A stretch of 64,000 bases of DNA from Stropharia rugosoannulata (GCA_028532985.1 JANCIK010000002.1:496001-560000); one strand, 5' to 3'. Shown: positions 22,300-34,700, counted from the first letter of the stretch. The notes: generated from the letters alone by a model not told the origin. Numbers and translations are program-made.

Positions 22300-25070
22300 A
22301 TGGGCGACGTGCCACCTCCATCTTATAGTAATACAGCTTCGCTGGCTGACCAACCTAAAAATCCTGACTCGGTTCACGATGGTCATGTGTTACCTGAGTA
22401 CACTCTACCCACAAAGTTCAAAATTGGAAGCTCAGAAACGCCCAATCCACTTGTTTCCATATCACAAATAAAGGGACATCTGGCTCTTTTGCATGCTTTT
22501 GCCGAACTTCGAAAAACTGTGGAGACTACAACCGCATTTTCTTCACTTCCGTATGTTCCAGAAGAGAAGGATAGGAAGTGGGGCTGGTTTGTCGGTTTAG
22601 CCGTCGAAAGGTACCGGTACACCCTTCTATGACCTTCATGACACTCTGAACTCACAAAATCGCTAGATTTGATTTGTGGTGCGGAGCGCTGCAGACACAT
22701 GATTCTAACAGGACAAATCCAAACTCGATTTTGCCCCCCATTGATGTGTTAATGGTAACCATCATGTCGTAAACCTTGTAGTATTTTTATTAAATTCCAA
22801 GCGTTGAATAAATCAGGTTTGGCATGCCTACATGCTCAATCCAAGGTGCAAAAACATTATCATTTATACCTGTTATTAGATCTAAAGGTCAAGCACAGGT
22901 GGTACATGGAAGATACAATGAGATTATCAATCATGAGACCCTTGCAATGCTTAGAACATATATTCAAGCAACTTCTAGTAAGTTTTTGAATTTATTTTGC
23001 AAAGAGTCGAACCTGTATACTAGTATAATATTACAGGAGGACCCATCTTTAGTTTTATCTGAAGATATATCGATGGACCGTCAGCAACTATGGCAACAAC
23101 GAACGTTACTTCCATTTGATTACTTTTCCAGCGCGTACGTGCTGACCATGAAAACATTGTCGTGTCCTACGTGCCAAAAACCCCTTAGAGTTGGTATGTA
23201 ATGATGCTTAACTTTGTGGGACATTATTAACCGGGTTTAACATTGAGCTTTAATGGACGCGGACGGAACTGGATACTTACAACAGAACTTCACCGTATCT
23301 TGTCATACACTAGGCTGTCTGCAGGACCCTATAACCAAAGACGTCCTTGCGTTGCATAAGCTTTGTCGTGACTTAGGTTTGACGCCAGGGTCAGGGGAAA
23401 CAATCAACTACCTTCCGTAAGTGCAGTACGCATCTTTTGGAAAATTCTCAGCCACGCTTACTACTGAGTTACAGTGGTTCCCTCTTTCCAGTTACCGGTG
23501 GCAATCTCGAGAAAGGCAGGAAGATGAAAGATATTATTGTAGATAGAGGCAAGGCAGTCGCCGTCAGAGAGTTCGCTCTGGGCCTTTATCCCAATGGAAC
23601 CCCGAGGTATGAGGCAGCCCTTACTCTGGGAATTATGAAACACTTGGAGACACTTCCAAATGCATGGAAGAGAATGCAAACCCCTTATGCTGGCCCTCCT
23701 TTGTGAGTTGTCTAGCTTGATGAAATATATATCGCTTACAGAAATCAACTCCCTAACTTCATTGCGACACGTCTGCAGCGTTGCTCGTGTCATGAGCGCC
23801 TATTCTGACGAGAAAATATATTCAGTGGAGTTAGTTGGTGCCGTTCTGCGACAGGGATCATTCGTTGAGAAGATGTATGACCTCGAGTGGACACGGCCAG
23901 ATTATTTTCATGGAGCCCAAGATGAATTAGTCCTGCATATTGCACTTGCCCGCTACCACGCGTACGTGGTATTAATCATACGAAAAAGAGGGCTGGTTAA
24001 ATACTGAACGCTGACAGGTTTCTCGACCTTATGAGTTCGTCGGTTGGAGCTTTTTTTGTCCCAACTCTGGACATTGATCTTGTGTGGCACACTCATCAAC
24101 TGATGCCGCGCGTCTATGAAGCAGACTGCGACACGTATTTAAAACGATTCATAGACCAGTCAGTAAACCTTGCTGCACAGATTATTTCATTGCTTATCGT
24201 TGATTAGCGATGACAAAGTAGAGGGTCTGCGCCTCTCTTCAGCGTTTGATTTGACTTGTTCAGCATGGAAACAGAGGTTTAACGTCCCATACACCTACTG
24301 CGGCTGTCCGCTCCCTGGGGACACCATCGGACAGCGGCTCTCACGTATCATGGGCAAATATGCACGGATACCGCCCTCCCAGCTGCTCCCCGTGGACCGC
24401 CTCGATTCTGTTGCGGCAACTCACCCCAGCGACCACAACGCTGTGAGATTCCGTCCACAAACCGAGGCAGCACACAAATTGGCGACTAGGCGCTATGAGC
24501 AGCTCGAGAAGGCCAAACAGAAGGCGCGGGAGAAAGCTCTGAAGAAGGCAGAGAAGGAGGCGAAGGCGAAAGGCGGAGTTTCAGTTTCCCCTGTGCTCCC
24601 GCCCCATTTGCAAGACCCCAGACGAACGGGCGATACACGGGATCTATATATATATCAGACAGCGTTTTTGGTCCCAATTCCGCTTTTTATTGGGGCAGGC
24701 CTTGTTGGCGCTGGTGCCTTGGGCGGGTGTGTGTCAAATGGAGGCTTGGTGAATAGCTCGAGCGGGTGCTCCGGGGTAGGTATCTTTCACTGCATGCCAT
24801 CCCGCCCATTGCTGACTAGTTTGATTCATCTTCAAAGGCCGCAGCGGGAACCTCCTGCGCAGCGTCCGCCAATGGATGTGCAGGTGCAGGTGCATGTTCT
24901 GGTGGTATGTTAATGGGGATACAAGTTGGATTCGCTGTATTGATTGATTTCTCATTTTCAAAGGAGCTGGCGCAGCATGTGGTGGCGGCGGCGGCGGAGG
25001 GGGAGGATGCGGAGGGGGTGGCGGCGGAGGATGTGGAGGGGGTGGCGGAGGAGGATGCGGAGGAGGCTAA
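22300..25070 (+). CDS. DUF1399 glycine-rich domain-containing protein with Gly/Cys tail
   Basis: Multi-exon gene; exon 1 is 22300..22610 and the stop ends at 25070. Recognised blocks in order: WGWFVGLAVERFDLWCGAL, then PPIDVLMVWHAYMLNPR (the hallmark DUF1399 motif), CPTCQKPLRV, VELVGAVLRQGSFVEKMYDL, DLEWTRPDYFHGAQDELVLH, LDIDLVWHTHQLMPRVYE (second motif copy) and YTYCGCPLPGDTIG. A Lys/Ala-rich helix follows (EKAKQKAREKALKKAEKEAK). The end is a Gly/Cys-rich tail of GGGGGC-type repeats. This matches the GRDP family known in plants and fungi, whose biochemical role is unclear. Introns in the middle (22980-23040) are not fully resolved: the frame is open through that stretch, so no intron is forced there. 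Confidence 0.85.
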
Positions 25071-25259
25071 GCAGATACATATATCTCTTGCCAACCACAT
25101 TTGAAAGATTCGCTCCAACTGTTGGGACTTTTCATCAACAGAATAGTATTTATGACATGCACCCTAATATTTAATGGTGTTAAACACACATATTGACAGT
25201 AAAAATATGCACATATTGGGACGCAACAATAACCGATTTCGAGCAATAGTCACCATAGA

Positions 25260-26511
25260 TTATTGGCCCGGGTGAACATGGTGATAAACAGGACGAGAAA
25301 TCGGGTTCTTCATGTCCACTGCGAGTTGGCCCAGCGTGTCATCGTCCATGACTCTAGGGTTTGACTGAGGTGATAATAATCTCGACTTTCTTGGGGAAGC
25401 AAGGGCAGATGATGCAGGATGAGACCTCTGGTCAGCCAAACGGGATGAAATAAGTGGGGAGACTGGGATACCCTCCACCGAGCTAGACAATGGTAGAGTA
25501 GGTGCGATAATAGCACCGCCGATTGGTGAAAGTTTAGGTTCATTCCAGATAGTTTCTTCCCTAGATATGAACGGGTTGGGGGGAGTTGCATAACGAATGT
25601 TATTTGAATCAAACTCAACGCGACGCTCAGGTGTTTGGAATGGATTATCGATGTTGACTGCGGCCAAGCCGCGGAGTCTACCGCGTTTACTATGATGTCG
25701 GGGTACATCGTGGATCTCGGTGGTAACAAAGTACGTGTTTGGATTTGACGTATAAGACGGCGCAGGAGAGGGGGGAGCCTGAGATGGCGCCGAATAATGA
25801 TTCTGTATACAATTGTTGTCAGATGCGCTGGCAAATGAACGTGGATGAAGATTGTAAGGAGGGTGAGAGCCAGCAAGATCCAGAACATGCTCGGGAACGG
25901 GGAACGGTTCCATTTTAAAGGATTGAGTGTATACGCCTGAGAATCCATTAGACGTAGAAGGGCGTGTAGACATCTTTCCACACTGTTAGGTTATAGGGGA
26001 AACATAACCATGTAGATATAGGCAAACAACATACCAGACTACCAGACTTCGTCCGCACATTTTTTTTCGAGGAGGACCATCCTCTGCTTGGCCTACCGTC
26101 TCCAGCATTCCAATCACCTACGGCCTCCTTTTCACTCCTCTTAAACAATGCTTTTGCCTTCGCCCAGAATAACCACCTGTTGTGAATGCCCTCGTTATGT
26201 GGACTTGTACCAGAAAGTATGACGGAGTCAAGCGGGATGATTTTGCGACCTGTGTTCGACCTCGGTTCGCGGTTGTAGTACTGCCGCTGCCATGCAGAGT
26301 AGCAACATGTGTATGTGACGTAGCATAAGACCATCGACGACGAGAGAATGATGAATCCGATGGCGATATAAGCCCAAACACCCAAGTGGTTGAAAGGTAA
26401 GGCAGTAAGTACCACGCCAGGATGGGTATCGTTGACATCTTGAGAGTCACGCCGTAAGAAATGCTGTTGAATAAGATCCCCGGACGGTAGAAATGGACGA
26501 GGAGAATCCAT
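25260..26511 (-). CDS. Single-pass membrane protein with long Ser/Pro cytosolic tail
   Basis: Exon 1 26511..26035 and exon 2 25982..25260 join in phase 0 across a 52-nt intron, giving 399 aa. The N-terminus MDSPRPFLPSGDLIQQHFLRR is soluble. One transmembrane segment follows at about residues 44-68 (VWAYIAIGFIILSSSMVLCYV), then a Cys-rich boundary and a long low-complexity tail with Ser/Pro-rich, RRHHSKRGRLRG-like and ASPRKSRLLSPQ stretches. This resembles the many fungal one-pass plasma-membrane proteins with regulatory tails. No named family recognised. It is divergent from SCO1, with a tRNA gene in between. Confidence 0.7.
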
Positions 26512-26961
26512 GTCCAGATGAATGCCAACCTATGGCGTAGCTCGAGATTGTTTCGTTCTAGATTATCATAAGGCTAATGAATGCAACGAGATATTGCGTT
26601 GCCAAAAGATAAGGACTTCATCGAGAACCGGGCGGCTGGCATATGCAAAGATTGGTTACAGTCGATTTCATTGTGGCTGACCAAAAATGAGCCGCAAAAA
26701 GTGTGTTTCTCGAATCACGTAGTAGGGAATAACTCACACGGATAATACACACTACGACAACATAATACAAAAATGCTATCAAGTGAAGTCTGAGTCTGAG
26801 TCTCATTGGAGGTCTTTGGACGTTAGGGACGTAAGCCAGATGGAAGATTATATGTATCCGGAATGCTGCCGGAATGAACAACGGAGGCAAGGGCCAAGGG
26901 TAAGTATCAATGTCTGTGAAATGGCGCACGTGACCACTCTTGATTTTTGAGACTTTTCATA
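26512..26961. other. Upstream region of the membrane-protein gene
   Basis: No coding region supported. It separates the membrane-protein gene from the first tRNA-Leu. Confidence 0.45.
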
Positions 26962-27054
26962 GGCAATATGGCCGAGTGGTCTAAGGCGCCAGAATCAGGC
27001 TCTTTGTGAGTTATCTGGTCCTCCGGGGCGAGGGTTCGAATCCCTCTGTTGTCA
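26962..27054 (+). tRNA. tRNA-Leu(CAG) with intron, copy 1
   Basis: 93 nt. The acceptor stem GGCAATA pairs with TGTTGTC through two G-T wobbles, with discriminator A. The D arm holds GGCCGAGTGGTCTAAGGC and the anticodon stem is CCAGA/TCTGG. The loop reads A-T-CAG-G, followed by a 13-nt intron and A38. A long variable arm (CCTCCGGGGC) marks a class II tRNA, and the T arm has GGTTCGAATCC. The anticodon CAG reads CTG leucine codons. A run of nine T follows as the Pol III terminator. Confidence 0.95.
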
Positions 27055-27056
27055 AC

Positions 27057-27065
27057 TTTTTTTTT
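27057..27065 (+). terminator. Pol III terminator
   Basis: Nine T residues beginning two bases after the tRNA-Leu 3' end. Confidence 0.85.
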
Positions 27066-27144
27066 ATGTTTCGTTTACCATTTTCGGGCCGAAAATCCCG
27101 CCTCGTTCCGAGAAAAGGTACGGTACACACGAAGAACTTCTTCC

Positions 27145-28155
27145 ATGTCCTCCTTACCTCGTCTTGCACTATTACGCCTTCCTAGGCAAAGTTTAGGCGT
27201 CTCTCACAAAGCGTTCAGCTCTTTTTCTGGACTTCTTTCAGGCGCCAGAACTGATCGCAATGTTAACCTTGTTAATTCTGGCAAAAGGTCGACAATCGTT
27301 AGGTCGGAACGAAGACACTACGCCCAACTCACTGAAAGGAACTCGGTTGGGGTAAGTATGGCTCATGCGAAGAAACTACATTACTCAATCTTAGACTCGA
27401 TAGGCCTTTACTCCGGCATCCGCCATTGTCTTCGTTTTGGCAGGCGTAGGTCTGTACTATTACTTCAAACATGAAAAGGCAAGGCTTGCAGAGGAAAGAG
27501 GTAAGTGAACGATATGAGATGCTTCATTGCGAATCAACTGAAGAATCATAGAAAAGGAACGCAGTCTGAAGTCCTATGGCAGACCTCACATTGGCGGACC
27601 CTTCTCGCTCAAAACGCACGACGGGAAGACGTTTACCAATGAGGATTTGAAAGGCAAATGGTCAATGCTCTACTTTGGTTTTACAAACTGCCCCGATATA
27701 TGTCCGGCGGAGCTTGACAAGATGTCTGCGGTTCTCAACAATCTGCGTGCGTAGCTGCTTGCTTTACCCTCATCTTATAGAGTGTTGAACCTCTTCCAGA
27801 GAAACAACATGGCGATATCTTCCTCCCCATTTTCATCTCCGTGGATCCTGCCCGAGACTCATCATCTCAAATGGCTGAATACCTCAAGGACTTTCATACA
27901 TCCTTCGTCGGCCTTGCTGGAGGATACGACGAAACCAAAGCTGTGTGCAAAGCATACCGGGTCTATTTCTCCACCCCGCCGAACGCTGACCCGAAAGGCG
28001 ATTACCTCGTTGACCACTCGATATTCATATACCTTATGGATCCCTCTGGGCAGTTCGTAGATGCTTTCGGACAGAGCGTCAGCCAGGATGAAGTTGAAGT
28101 CAAGATCAACGAAGCTATTGCAAATTGGCAACAGGAGACCGGGAAGAAAGTTTAG
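27145..28155 (+). CDS. SCO1: Sco1-type mitochondrial copper chaperone
   Basis: Exons 27145..27351, 27404..27500, 27552..27746 and 27800..28155 give 284 aa. The Arg/Ser-rich N-terminus (MSSLPRLALLRLPRQSLG) looks like a mitochondrial presequence. One membrane helix (SAIVFVLAGVGLYYYF) precedes the thioredoxin-like domain. The copper site is NCPDICPAELDKM (CxxxC) with a partner His in VDHSIFIYLMDP. The ISVDPARDSS motif is also conserved. It delivers copper to Cox2 in the inner membrane during cytochrome c oxidase assembly. Its start lies only 91 bp after the tRNA-Leu copy 1, so the promoter may overlap the Pol III unit. Confidence 0.95.
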
Positions 28156-28317
28156 ACGTGCAAAATAACACAATTTAAGAAATTGGAAAACGCTGGTATC
28201 GATGACTATGCAGAAGTATCGACATTCGAAAACCCGACCCCCACTCATATCCTTATCATTATACTTTCTCACCCGAGGGTGTGTTATTCTGTCGATGATT
28301 TACTAATTACATATATC

Positions 28318-29633
28318 CTACGCTGACAATAAAATGGACAATCCTTCCCATATGACCTTTGTGTCGGCTTCACTTTCAGCGCTCTGTTTTGATGATTTCA
28401 CGAAGCTAAGGTCTATTTGGTGACTAGATTCACCTGCCGCTCTCAAGCTTCTCGCCCCTGCCTCAATCAATCTAACCATTGAACTGTCGTTTAGCTTTGC
28501 ATCGTATAGCTTTACTCCGCGCACTAGGTCACGCCCATGGGAAAGGAGCAAGCGCCTTGTGAAGCCATTGGAAGGCTTCCATCCAGTTCCTGCCGTTTGA
28601 GAATCGACAAAGGCTTTTAGCCATGCTTGGGTGAAGCTTTGAATCCGCTGCTTTGCTGAAGGCGATGTGGCAGAGTTCAACAAATGAACATGCAAATGAG
28701 CAACTAATGAATCCAGCTCAGAAGTAGAAAAAACAGCAAAGGTATCTTTCACTCACGAAACATTCCCAATTCACTCGAAGCATCGGATACTCCAAAGTAC
28801 TCCCAGTCTACTAACCCGCATTTTACTTCGCCAGTTGTTATATCACCTGCATTTAAATCGACAAGCACGTTCTCCGGCCAGAAATCCACCATGCCCAAGC
28901 ACTTGGCTGGTTCTGCGTCGTCCGACTCGTCGAAGCCTGTACGTACGCGATCCGAGAGCACCTTTGCGTCAGCCATGTCTGCCCCGCGCAAATAGCCTAG
29001 AACAACATCAGCTAGGTAGTCATAGATTCCTGTACGGTCTGATATCTTCTTGATGTGCTCTAGGAAACTCGCCGGTGGGTTCGCAGTTGTGCTGAACAGC
29101 GTCGCGAGGTACACGCCTAAGTCGGCCGCCACGGCTCGTAGTCTGTCGTCCTCAGCACTTGTAAGCTCTGTCGGAGAGACAAGTACCTCAGATAGAGGCG
29201 CCATGAAACCAAGATCCTCGAGCCAGAGCACATTCTCCTCTGCATCATGCCACAGGAGCCGCGGGACTCTAACGCGCGCCGCCGCGCCAGTAGCCAAGCG
29301 CGGTGCGAGGTCAGGGAACTCGGGGTCTGCACCCGCAAGAATCTCGCACGCCCGCTTCTCGACGAGCTGGCGGGACACAGACAGCGGGCGTTTTGGATCC
29401 CACGCTATATGAGGCGGCGCTTGCTTGAGAATAACGCTTGCGAGGTTCAAGCCGGTCATCTTGTTGTCTGGATTCGCGGTCGTTGCGATCTCGTCGACGG
29501 GGCGGGAGAACGTCGCGCGCACTGTGTAATTTGTCAATCCGTTCGCAAGGCGGTCGACATTAAGCTGTCCGCCGCCGGCGATGTATGCGCCTAAAGGCCG
29601 TTCGAGGTATCTGGTGAAATTGAAAGAAGACAT
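28318..29633 (-). CDS. APH/choline-kinase-like phosphotransferase
   Basis: Two exons, 29633..28757 and 28703..28318, 420 aa. The acceptor giving F|LAHLHVHL restores frame. N-lobe: SVILKQAPPHIAWDP with the ATP-binding Lys. The hinge region VLWLEDLG is followed by the catalytic loop GMVDFWPENVLVDL and the metal-binding segment GLVDWEYFG. This is the aminoglycoside phosphotransferase (PF01636) fold. In the catalytic loop the usual HxD is MVDFWPEN, with Asp present and His replaced by Val. Members near methylthioribose kinase and choline kinase share this layout, but the substrate is unknown. Confidence 0.85.
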
Positions 29634-30136
29634 GGTGGTGATGGGGTTTCAGTGAAAGCGCCCACTGTACACAGTAATTCCAGAACGAAGGCAGAGTTAC
29701 TAGTCTTTGACTTTCTTATCTTAAATAGGGACTCTCCACTCTCCATCTGTTGATTAATAACGCATGACTATCAAGAAGCGGCGGGTAAATGGAATGGGGT
29801 TTAAAGCTTAAAAGTTCGTATCGCCATCCATATCCATCGGTAACATCAGAAGGACGAATACAAACAAACGTGGACAACCTGATTTGCACCTCCCCTCGCG
29901 TTTACATGATCCCAAATGACACCGAAGGCCTGAACCTTTTCAGTTGGATAAACAGATTAGAAATAACACATTCCCTTCATCGTTGAATTTCATGTGTTGG
30001 TACTCAGATAGTCTCGGAACGAGGCTCACAAACTCTGGAGCTTAAAAATTTAAATTTCAAGAATCAAAATATATACCGCGGTAACCGTATACACATGATA
30101 AACTAGAATTTTAGATAGACTGGATCAAAAACTGTA
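29634..30136. other. Intergenic region, no gene seen
   Basis: Upstream region of the APH-like gene plus AT-rich spacer. No coding region supported. Confidence 0.45.
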
Positions 30137-30229
30137 TGACAACAGAGGGATTCGAACCCTCGCCCCGGAGGACCAGATAACTCACAAAGAGCCTGATTCT
30201 GGCGCCTTAGACCACTCGGCCATATTGCC
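30137..30229 (-). tRNA. tRNA-Leu(CAG) with intron, copy 2
   Basis: Appears identical to copy 1 in the mature part and also in the 13-nt intron, but on the opposite strand. Five T residues follow on the minus strand (complement of 30127-30131). Confidence 0.95.
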
Positions 30230-30339
30230 CATGTGATAACGATTAGACTTGCGTGTGATATCCTGTGGGCGTAGGCGTAGCTAAGAGTCCAGGTAGGAGC
30301 GTCTACCTGCGAGAAATAGAAGTTTGTTTTGACAACCAT

Positions 30340-30470
30340 ATACACAACCGTATACCATATATTTACTGTATATACCAAAATAGATGTACACGTATACAGT
30401 ATACTATACTACTGTATGATTGGAGCCTGACTATTGAGAATACAGTAAATGTATACTGTACAGTTGGAGC
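30340..30470. repeat. Short inverted and direct repeats between tRNA copies
   Basis: AT-rich stretch with several TATAC/GTATA palindromes, such as GTATACAGTATAC near 30390, and two copies of TTGGAGCCT (near 30421 and 30464). It lies between tRNA-Leu copies 2 and 3. Function unknown. Confidence 0.5.
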
Positions 30471-30511
30471 CTTCGGAATGACCGTGTCGAGAGTCTTAGA
30501 AGCAAAATATC

Positions 30512-30604
30512 TGACAACAGAGGGATTCGAACCCTCGCCCCGGAGGACCAGATTACTCTACATGAGCCTGATTCTGGCGCCTTAGACCACTCGGCCATAT
30601 TGCC
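30512..30604 (-). tRNA. tRNA-Leu(CAG) with diverged intron, copy 3
   Basis: The mature sequence appears identical to copies 1 and 2. The intron after G37 is different (CTCATGTAGAGTA) but the same length. An AAAA run (30504-30507) gives a short minus-strand T terminator. Confidence 0.95.
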
Positions 30605-31000
30605 TTTTTTGGACATTTTCAGCTAATGTCATTCCCCGGGCGCCTAATGTCTCATGGATGTCTAGGCTCACATAACGACAGAATAAAGATCTCAAGCTCA
30701 GTGGAGGCCCTAATTTACGCAGAAAAGTATTGAAATATAAACGGAGCTTGTACGGGGAGAAATCAAGTAACTCAGTAATACAAAAGCGTCCACGGTACAA
30801 TACTGATCTAGTAGGATGTACCGTACCCCTACCAGCAGGCGAGGATATTCTGTGGCCAACTCAGAATTCCTCTAAATCGCGAGGGTGTCCTTAAAACAGC
30901 TATGCCAGTATACCAACCTTCCTGTGTGATCCATTACTTAGTACACGTACTGTAAAGAAACAGTGCGCTCGTCTGGATGGCAGTCTTTCTGCAGGCTGCA
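30605..31000. other. Intergenic region, no gene seen
   Basis: Between tRNA copy 3 and the orphan gene. No coding region supported. Confidence 0.45.
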
Positions 31001-31796
31001 TTATTTAACCCCGGAGCTGTCAAGATGACTGAACAAAGCCGATCGCGGTGTAAATAAGGGCTCGTGTGCAGTGTCAGGTTCGGTGATGTGCATGCAGTGT
31101 AAAGTGTATAGTCGTTCTCTGTCTTTTTTGAACTCGTCATAGTCAAACTCCGGCATACCACTAACTTCGTAGGGTGTTGACAAACGCTTAGACGACATAA
31201 AGCTGAACGGCTTTGGATAAGAGCGCCTGGTTGTTGGAGAGATAGGAGTGGAGGTCCACCATCGGTAACCTGGCATAGCTTTGTCAATCCATTCGAAAAT
31301 TATTCGGGTGTATTTCGTCATATCAACCAGGGAAGGGAAGACAGGAAATCCTTTTGTAACTTCAGTACAAGAAGAAAAGCGGTGATGTGGGGTGCTTACT
31401 ATGACGAGTGTAAATATCACTGAATTGCGTGCAGAACACGATATCTTGTCCTTTATAAACGTGATAGTGAGATCTAGGGGGACCCACTATTTTGCGAATG
31501 TGGACGGCATCTGAGTCTCCGATGCTTATTCCATGATAGTGGACATGATAGTCTCCATGTATGTGTTGATCTCATGTTACGTAGGTGGCAGCAGCACTCT
31601 GAGCCTTCCGGGATGGATCAGCTTGATGACCATCAAATGGAGTGGCTGAGAGCGGTGAGGTAGAGGTATTATCGATTTGAGTGTTCACATCTCCGTGGAC
31701 GTGGTAGTCGTGCCCAACTTGTACGAACTTTCCATTCGGTATGACCAGATTTTGGACACCGAAGAACAGCCCTGGCGGCGCAGCGAGGGCGCTCAT
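31001..31796 (-). pseudogene. Orphan basidiomycete gene interrupted by one in-frame TGA
   Basis: The frame starts at the ATG at 31796 (MSALAAPPGLFFGVQNLVIP) and continues with GKFVQVGHDYHVHGDV. This is a motif style seen in agaricomycete orphan proteins with G-x-F-x-x-V-G-x-D-x-H. A TGA at 31574-31572 interrupts, and the same frame then resumes with DQHIHGDYHVHYHG and HYHVYKGQDIVFC. A 49-nt intron (31399..31351) joins to RFPVFPSLVDMTKYTRIIFEWID and ends at 31001. The repeated GDYHVH motif on both sides of the TGA supports a single gene. It is either a recent nonsense allele or a gene with an unseen small intron. Function unknown. Confidence 0.5.
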
Positions 31797-34700
31797 GGTC
31801 GGCTCCACCAGAAGTGGGCCAAGATATGCGAGGGTGGCAGTAAGGAAAATTCTAGTGCTAATAGGCTGTAAGGCTTCGTCCGTATTTATATCAGAATATT
31901 ACGGGTGTCATACATGTACATGCGGCTGTGCTCGTCTCATTTCTGAAGCCTGTGCATGATGCACAGGCTTCGCGCATACCCATCATGGGTATGAGCGAAC
32001 TTGTTCGGAGAGCCAGTTCCACATTGCCGCCACAGTAATACCCAAGTACTATGTAAGCCCTCATGCATCACGAATAATGACATGACACCGGACACATATC
32101 TGGTTATGGAATCGCTAATTCAGGAAGGCTGTGTTACCCCCCAGTCGGAGGTCTCAAATAATTATGATTTTACCGAACGTGATCCGCTTTGAAGGCAAGT
32201 ACGCGAGGCGCTAAGCGAAGGGATAGGCGCCCGCCGCGTGCTCACTGAGCGTTCAGGGCCGAAGTGGATCGGTGTCTGACTTAATTAGACAGTGCTTCTA
32301 CTGCAACATAAAGAGATCGATGAATTAGCTACTGCGTAGAAAAAAAGAGGGGGACAGCAACCTTAACTTGCACCGCTCCCCACGTTCATAGGTGCGCCCG
32401 TGAAGCTCCGAATCAATGTCCAATTTTACACGTTGTGTAGATGGTCGTCTTCTGTGGACTCGGATTAATTTGTTATTCGCATGCCACATTATTTTTAAGT
32501 GTCGATTTTTGGCTTATCTTTTGGAGGAACATGACAGCATCTCTTATACGGATCACACATTGTCAATTTGATTCCAGAGAAGGCTGTACTTGCAGAACTG
32601 TCACTGTCGTTCACCAGACATGTTAATATAGTAGTTGTTGGCTGGTGTATAGCTCACGCTGAAGGGTTTACAACAAATGTTTACACTATCAACGGAGCTC
32701 AAGTGGAGCATCAGTGTATCATAACCTCCCAATTTCTACTATCTCCCGAGAAATCTCCAGGCAAAGTTCAGTATTTCTTGTGACTGTGACCTAAGCGCAC
32801 TACACAGTGGCATTAGATTGTAGTGAAATCGGGATATATGGACTTGACAGTTGGCTCGGGTATCTCATTTTCTCTCCTCCTGAAGGCCTATGAGGGCTTA
32901 AGGGCTTAAAAGGCTTTGTATGTGTTTATTATAATAATGCCCAGCTGTTACTAAGTTTTAGACTTTGTATTGGACTCGGAAGATGCTTTGTGGCATGCCT
33001 CAAAATTTAAACGATGTGCTTACTCACGGTCAGGTATGTGTATAGCATATGGAGTTTCTTCTCAGGCGATATAGAGTACTATCCGATGTGCTGCTACGCT
33101 GTGCTGCTACGCTGTGATCTTCTTTCAGTCCATCACTTTCCCCAATCTCCATCATCGCATTGTCAATGTCTATTTTTAGTACAGAAGGTAACACAAGACG
33201 GTCCACCTGGCCGGGTGTTGGGAAACCTCCACTCAAATCATGTTGGCTGAGCATGCTAGGCGGTCGCGTAGTTAAGATGCACATACAAGAGTAAAACCCC
33301 AGAGCACTTCCAAACATAAATGATTGATGAATGGTCAAAGCATACACTATTGCGAATGGTCCGGCGAGTGCAATACATTTGTTGAAGAATAGGTCATGCC
33401 AAATGCAGCGGAACAGTCCGAGTAGATTGCGTTTCCGTGTGTTCAGGTGTAACCAGCGTATTTAAGGAGATTTTCATGTAATCCTAAGCGAGCGGAGTAT
33501 GGTACCATCGCTCTCATGCTGCCACACCATTGACATGTTCGAGCAGCTTCGCTCGCATATAAGCCCCCGGACGTTCTCATGACTAAAATTCTTTCTGATG
33601 AGATGGTAGGTAACACTTTGTAGGTTCTCTGAGTCCGCGGCATAACCAGGCGATGGATATTGAAGACCGCGCTGAAGACTATTATTGAAGATGAATCAAT
33701 GATCAGAACCATGTACAGCCAAATTTATAAGTGGAACTACTCACTAGAAACTGGGACCGGGACTGTATTATGTATATTGTGCTTCTCCCTACGGCTAGCA
33801 ATAGCCAATGATCGGTAGAGTGACGCATTGCTAAGTGGGATAGGTGGAGGTTCACTTCCGCAAGACGACGGTCCTTCCCCGTCACTTCATAATGATTGCT
33901 CAGAGCTATGCAAATCATCGTGATCCCACGGTTAACTGGGGATTTGATAGCGATTCGCGCATGTTATGGAGCGTCATCCGTTTTGTTATTGTGGTGATTA
34001 CAGCATCCTGCTGCGAGGTATACGTACATACGTACTGCGCGTCGGCTGGTGCGCAACGCTCTCAGTCCCTACTCCGCGCGGCCGGTAATTAATGCTGAAT
34101 GAACATTGCTCTTTGAAAGAAGAACTTCGAAAGTGGAGCGGGCGCTGAGCAAATTTCCGCCGTTTGTGGTTGGCAGATTATTATTATGTCGGGTGACAGA
34201 TCAATACTATGTTTCTGAAAATACACTCCAAGCCTGTATGCAACACCCGGGCCTGGAGATTCTTTTAGAAGATTCTGGGGGAAATGAGCGCGGCCGACGT
34301 AAGAGAGTTGTATGTGATCAAATGAAGAGCGCACTACATCGAACGATAATCGTAGACAGCTGACTTGAGGGTGATACTTGAGAGGGACAATCATCTGCAT
34401 GTACAGAACCCCGTTAATATTGTGGCACTTCATAATCACGCCAATCTTACATTTCGACATGGTATGTGCGTGGTTACGCGATTGATAGATTTCTTCGGAG
34501 GCGTAATGCTCTGGGAGGTCCTACATATTGGCGGGCTTTGGCGCATTGATGCAGTCTTTTGTGACTCTGAAGTAAACCCTTGCTCACGGTCTCGGTACGC
34601 GGTCTTATACCCGAAGATAAATATTGGAGGGTGTACCAGGGGCCCATGTTATCCTTTGTGCAATTGGAAGGCGTGATGAAGTATTATACTCAGTGAGACA

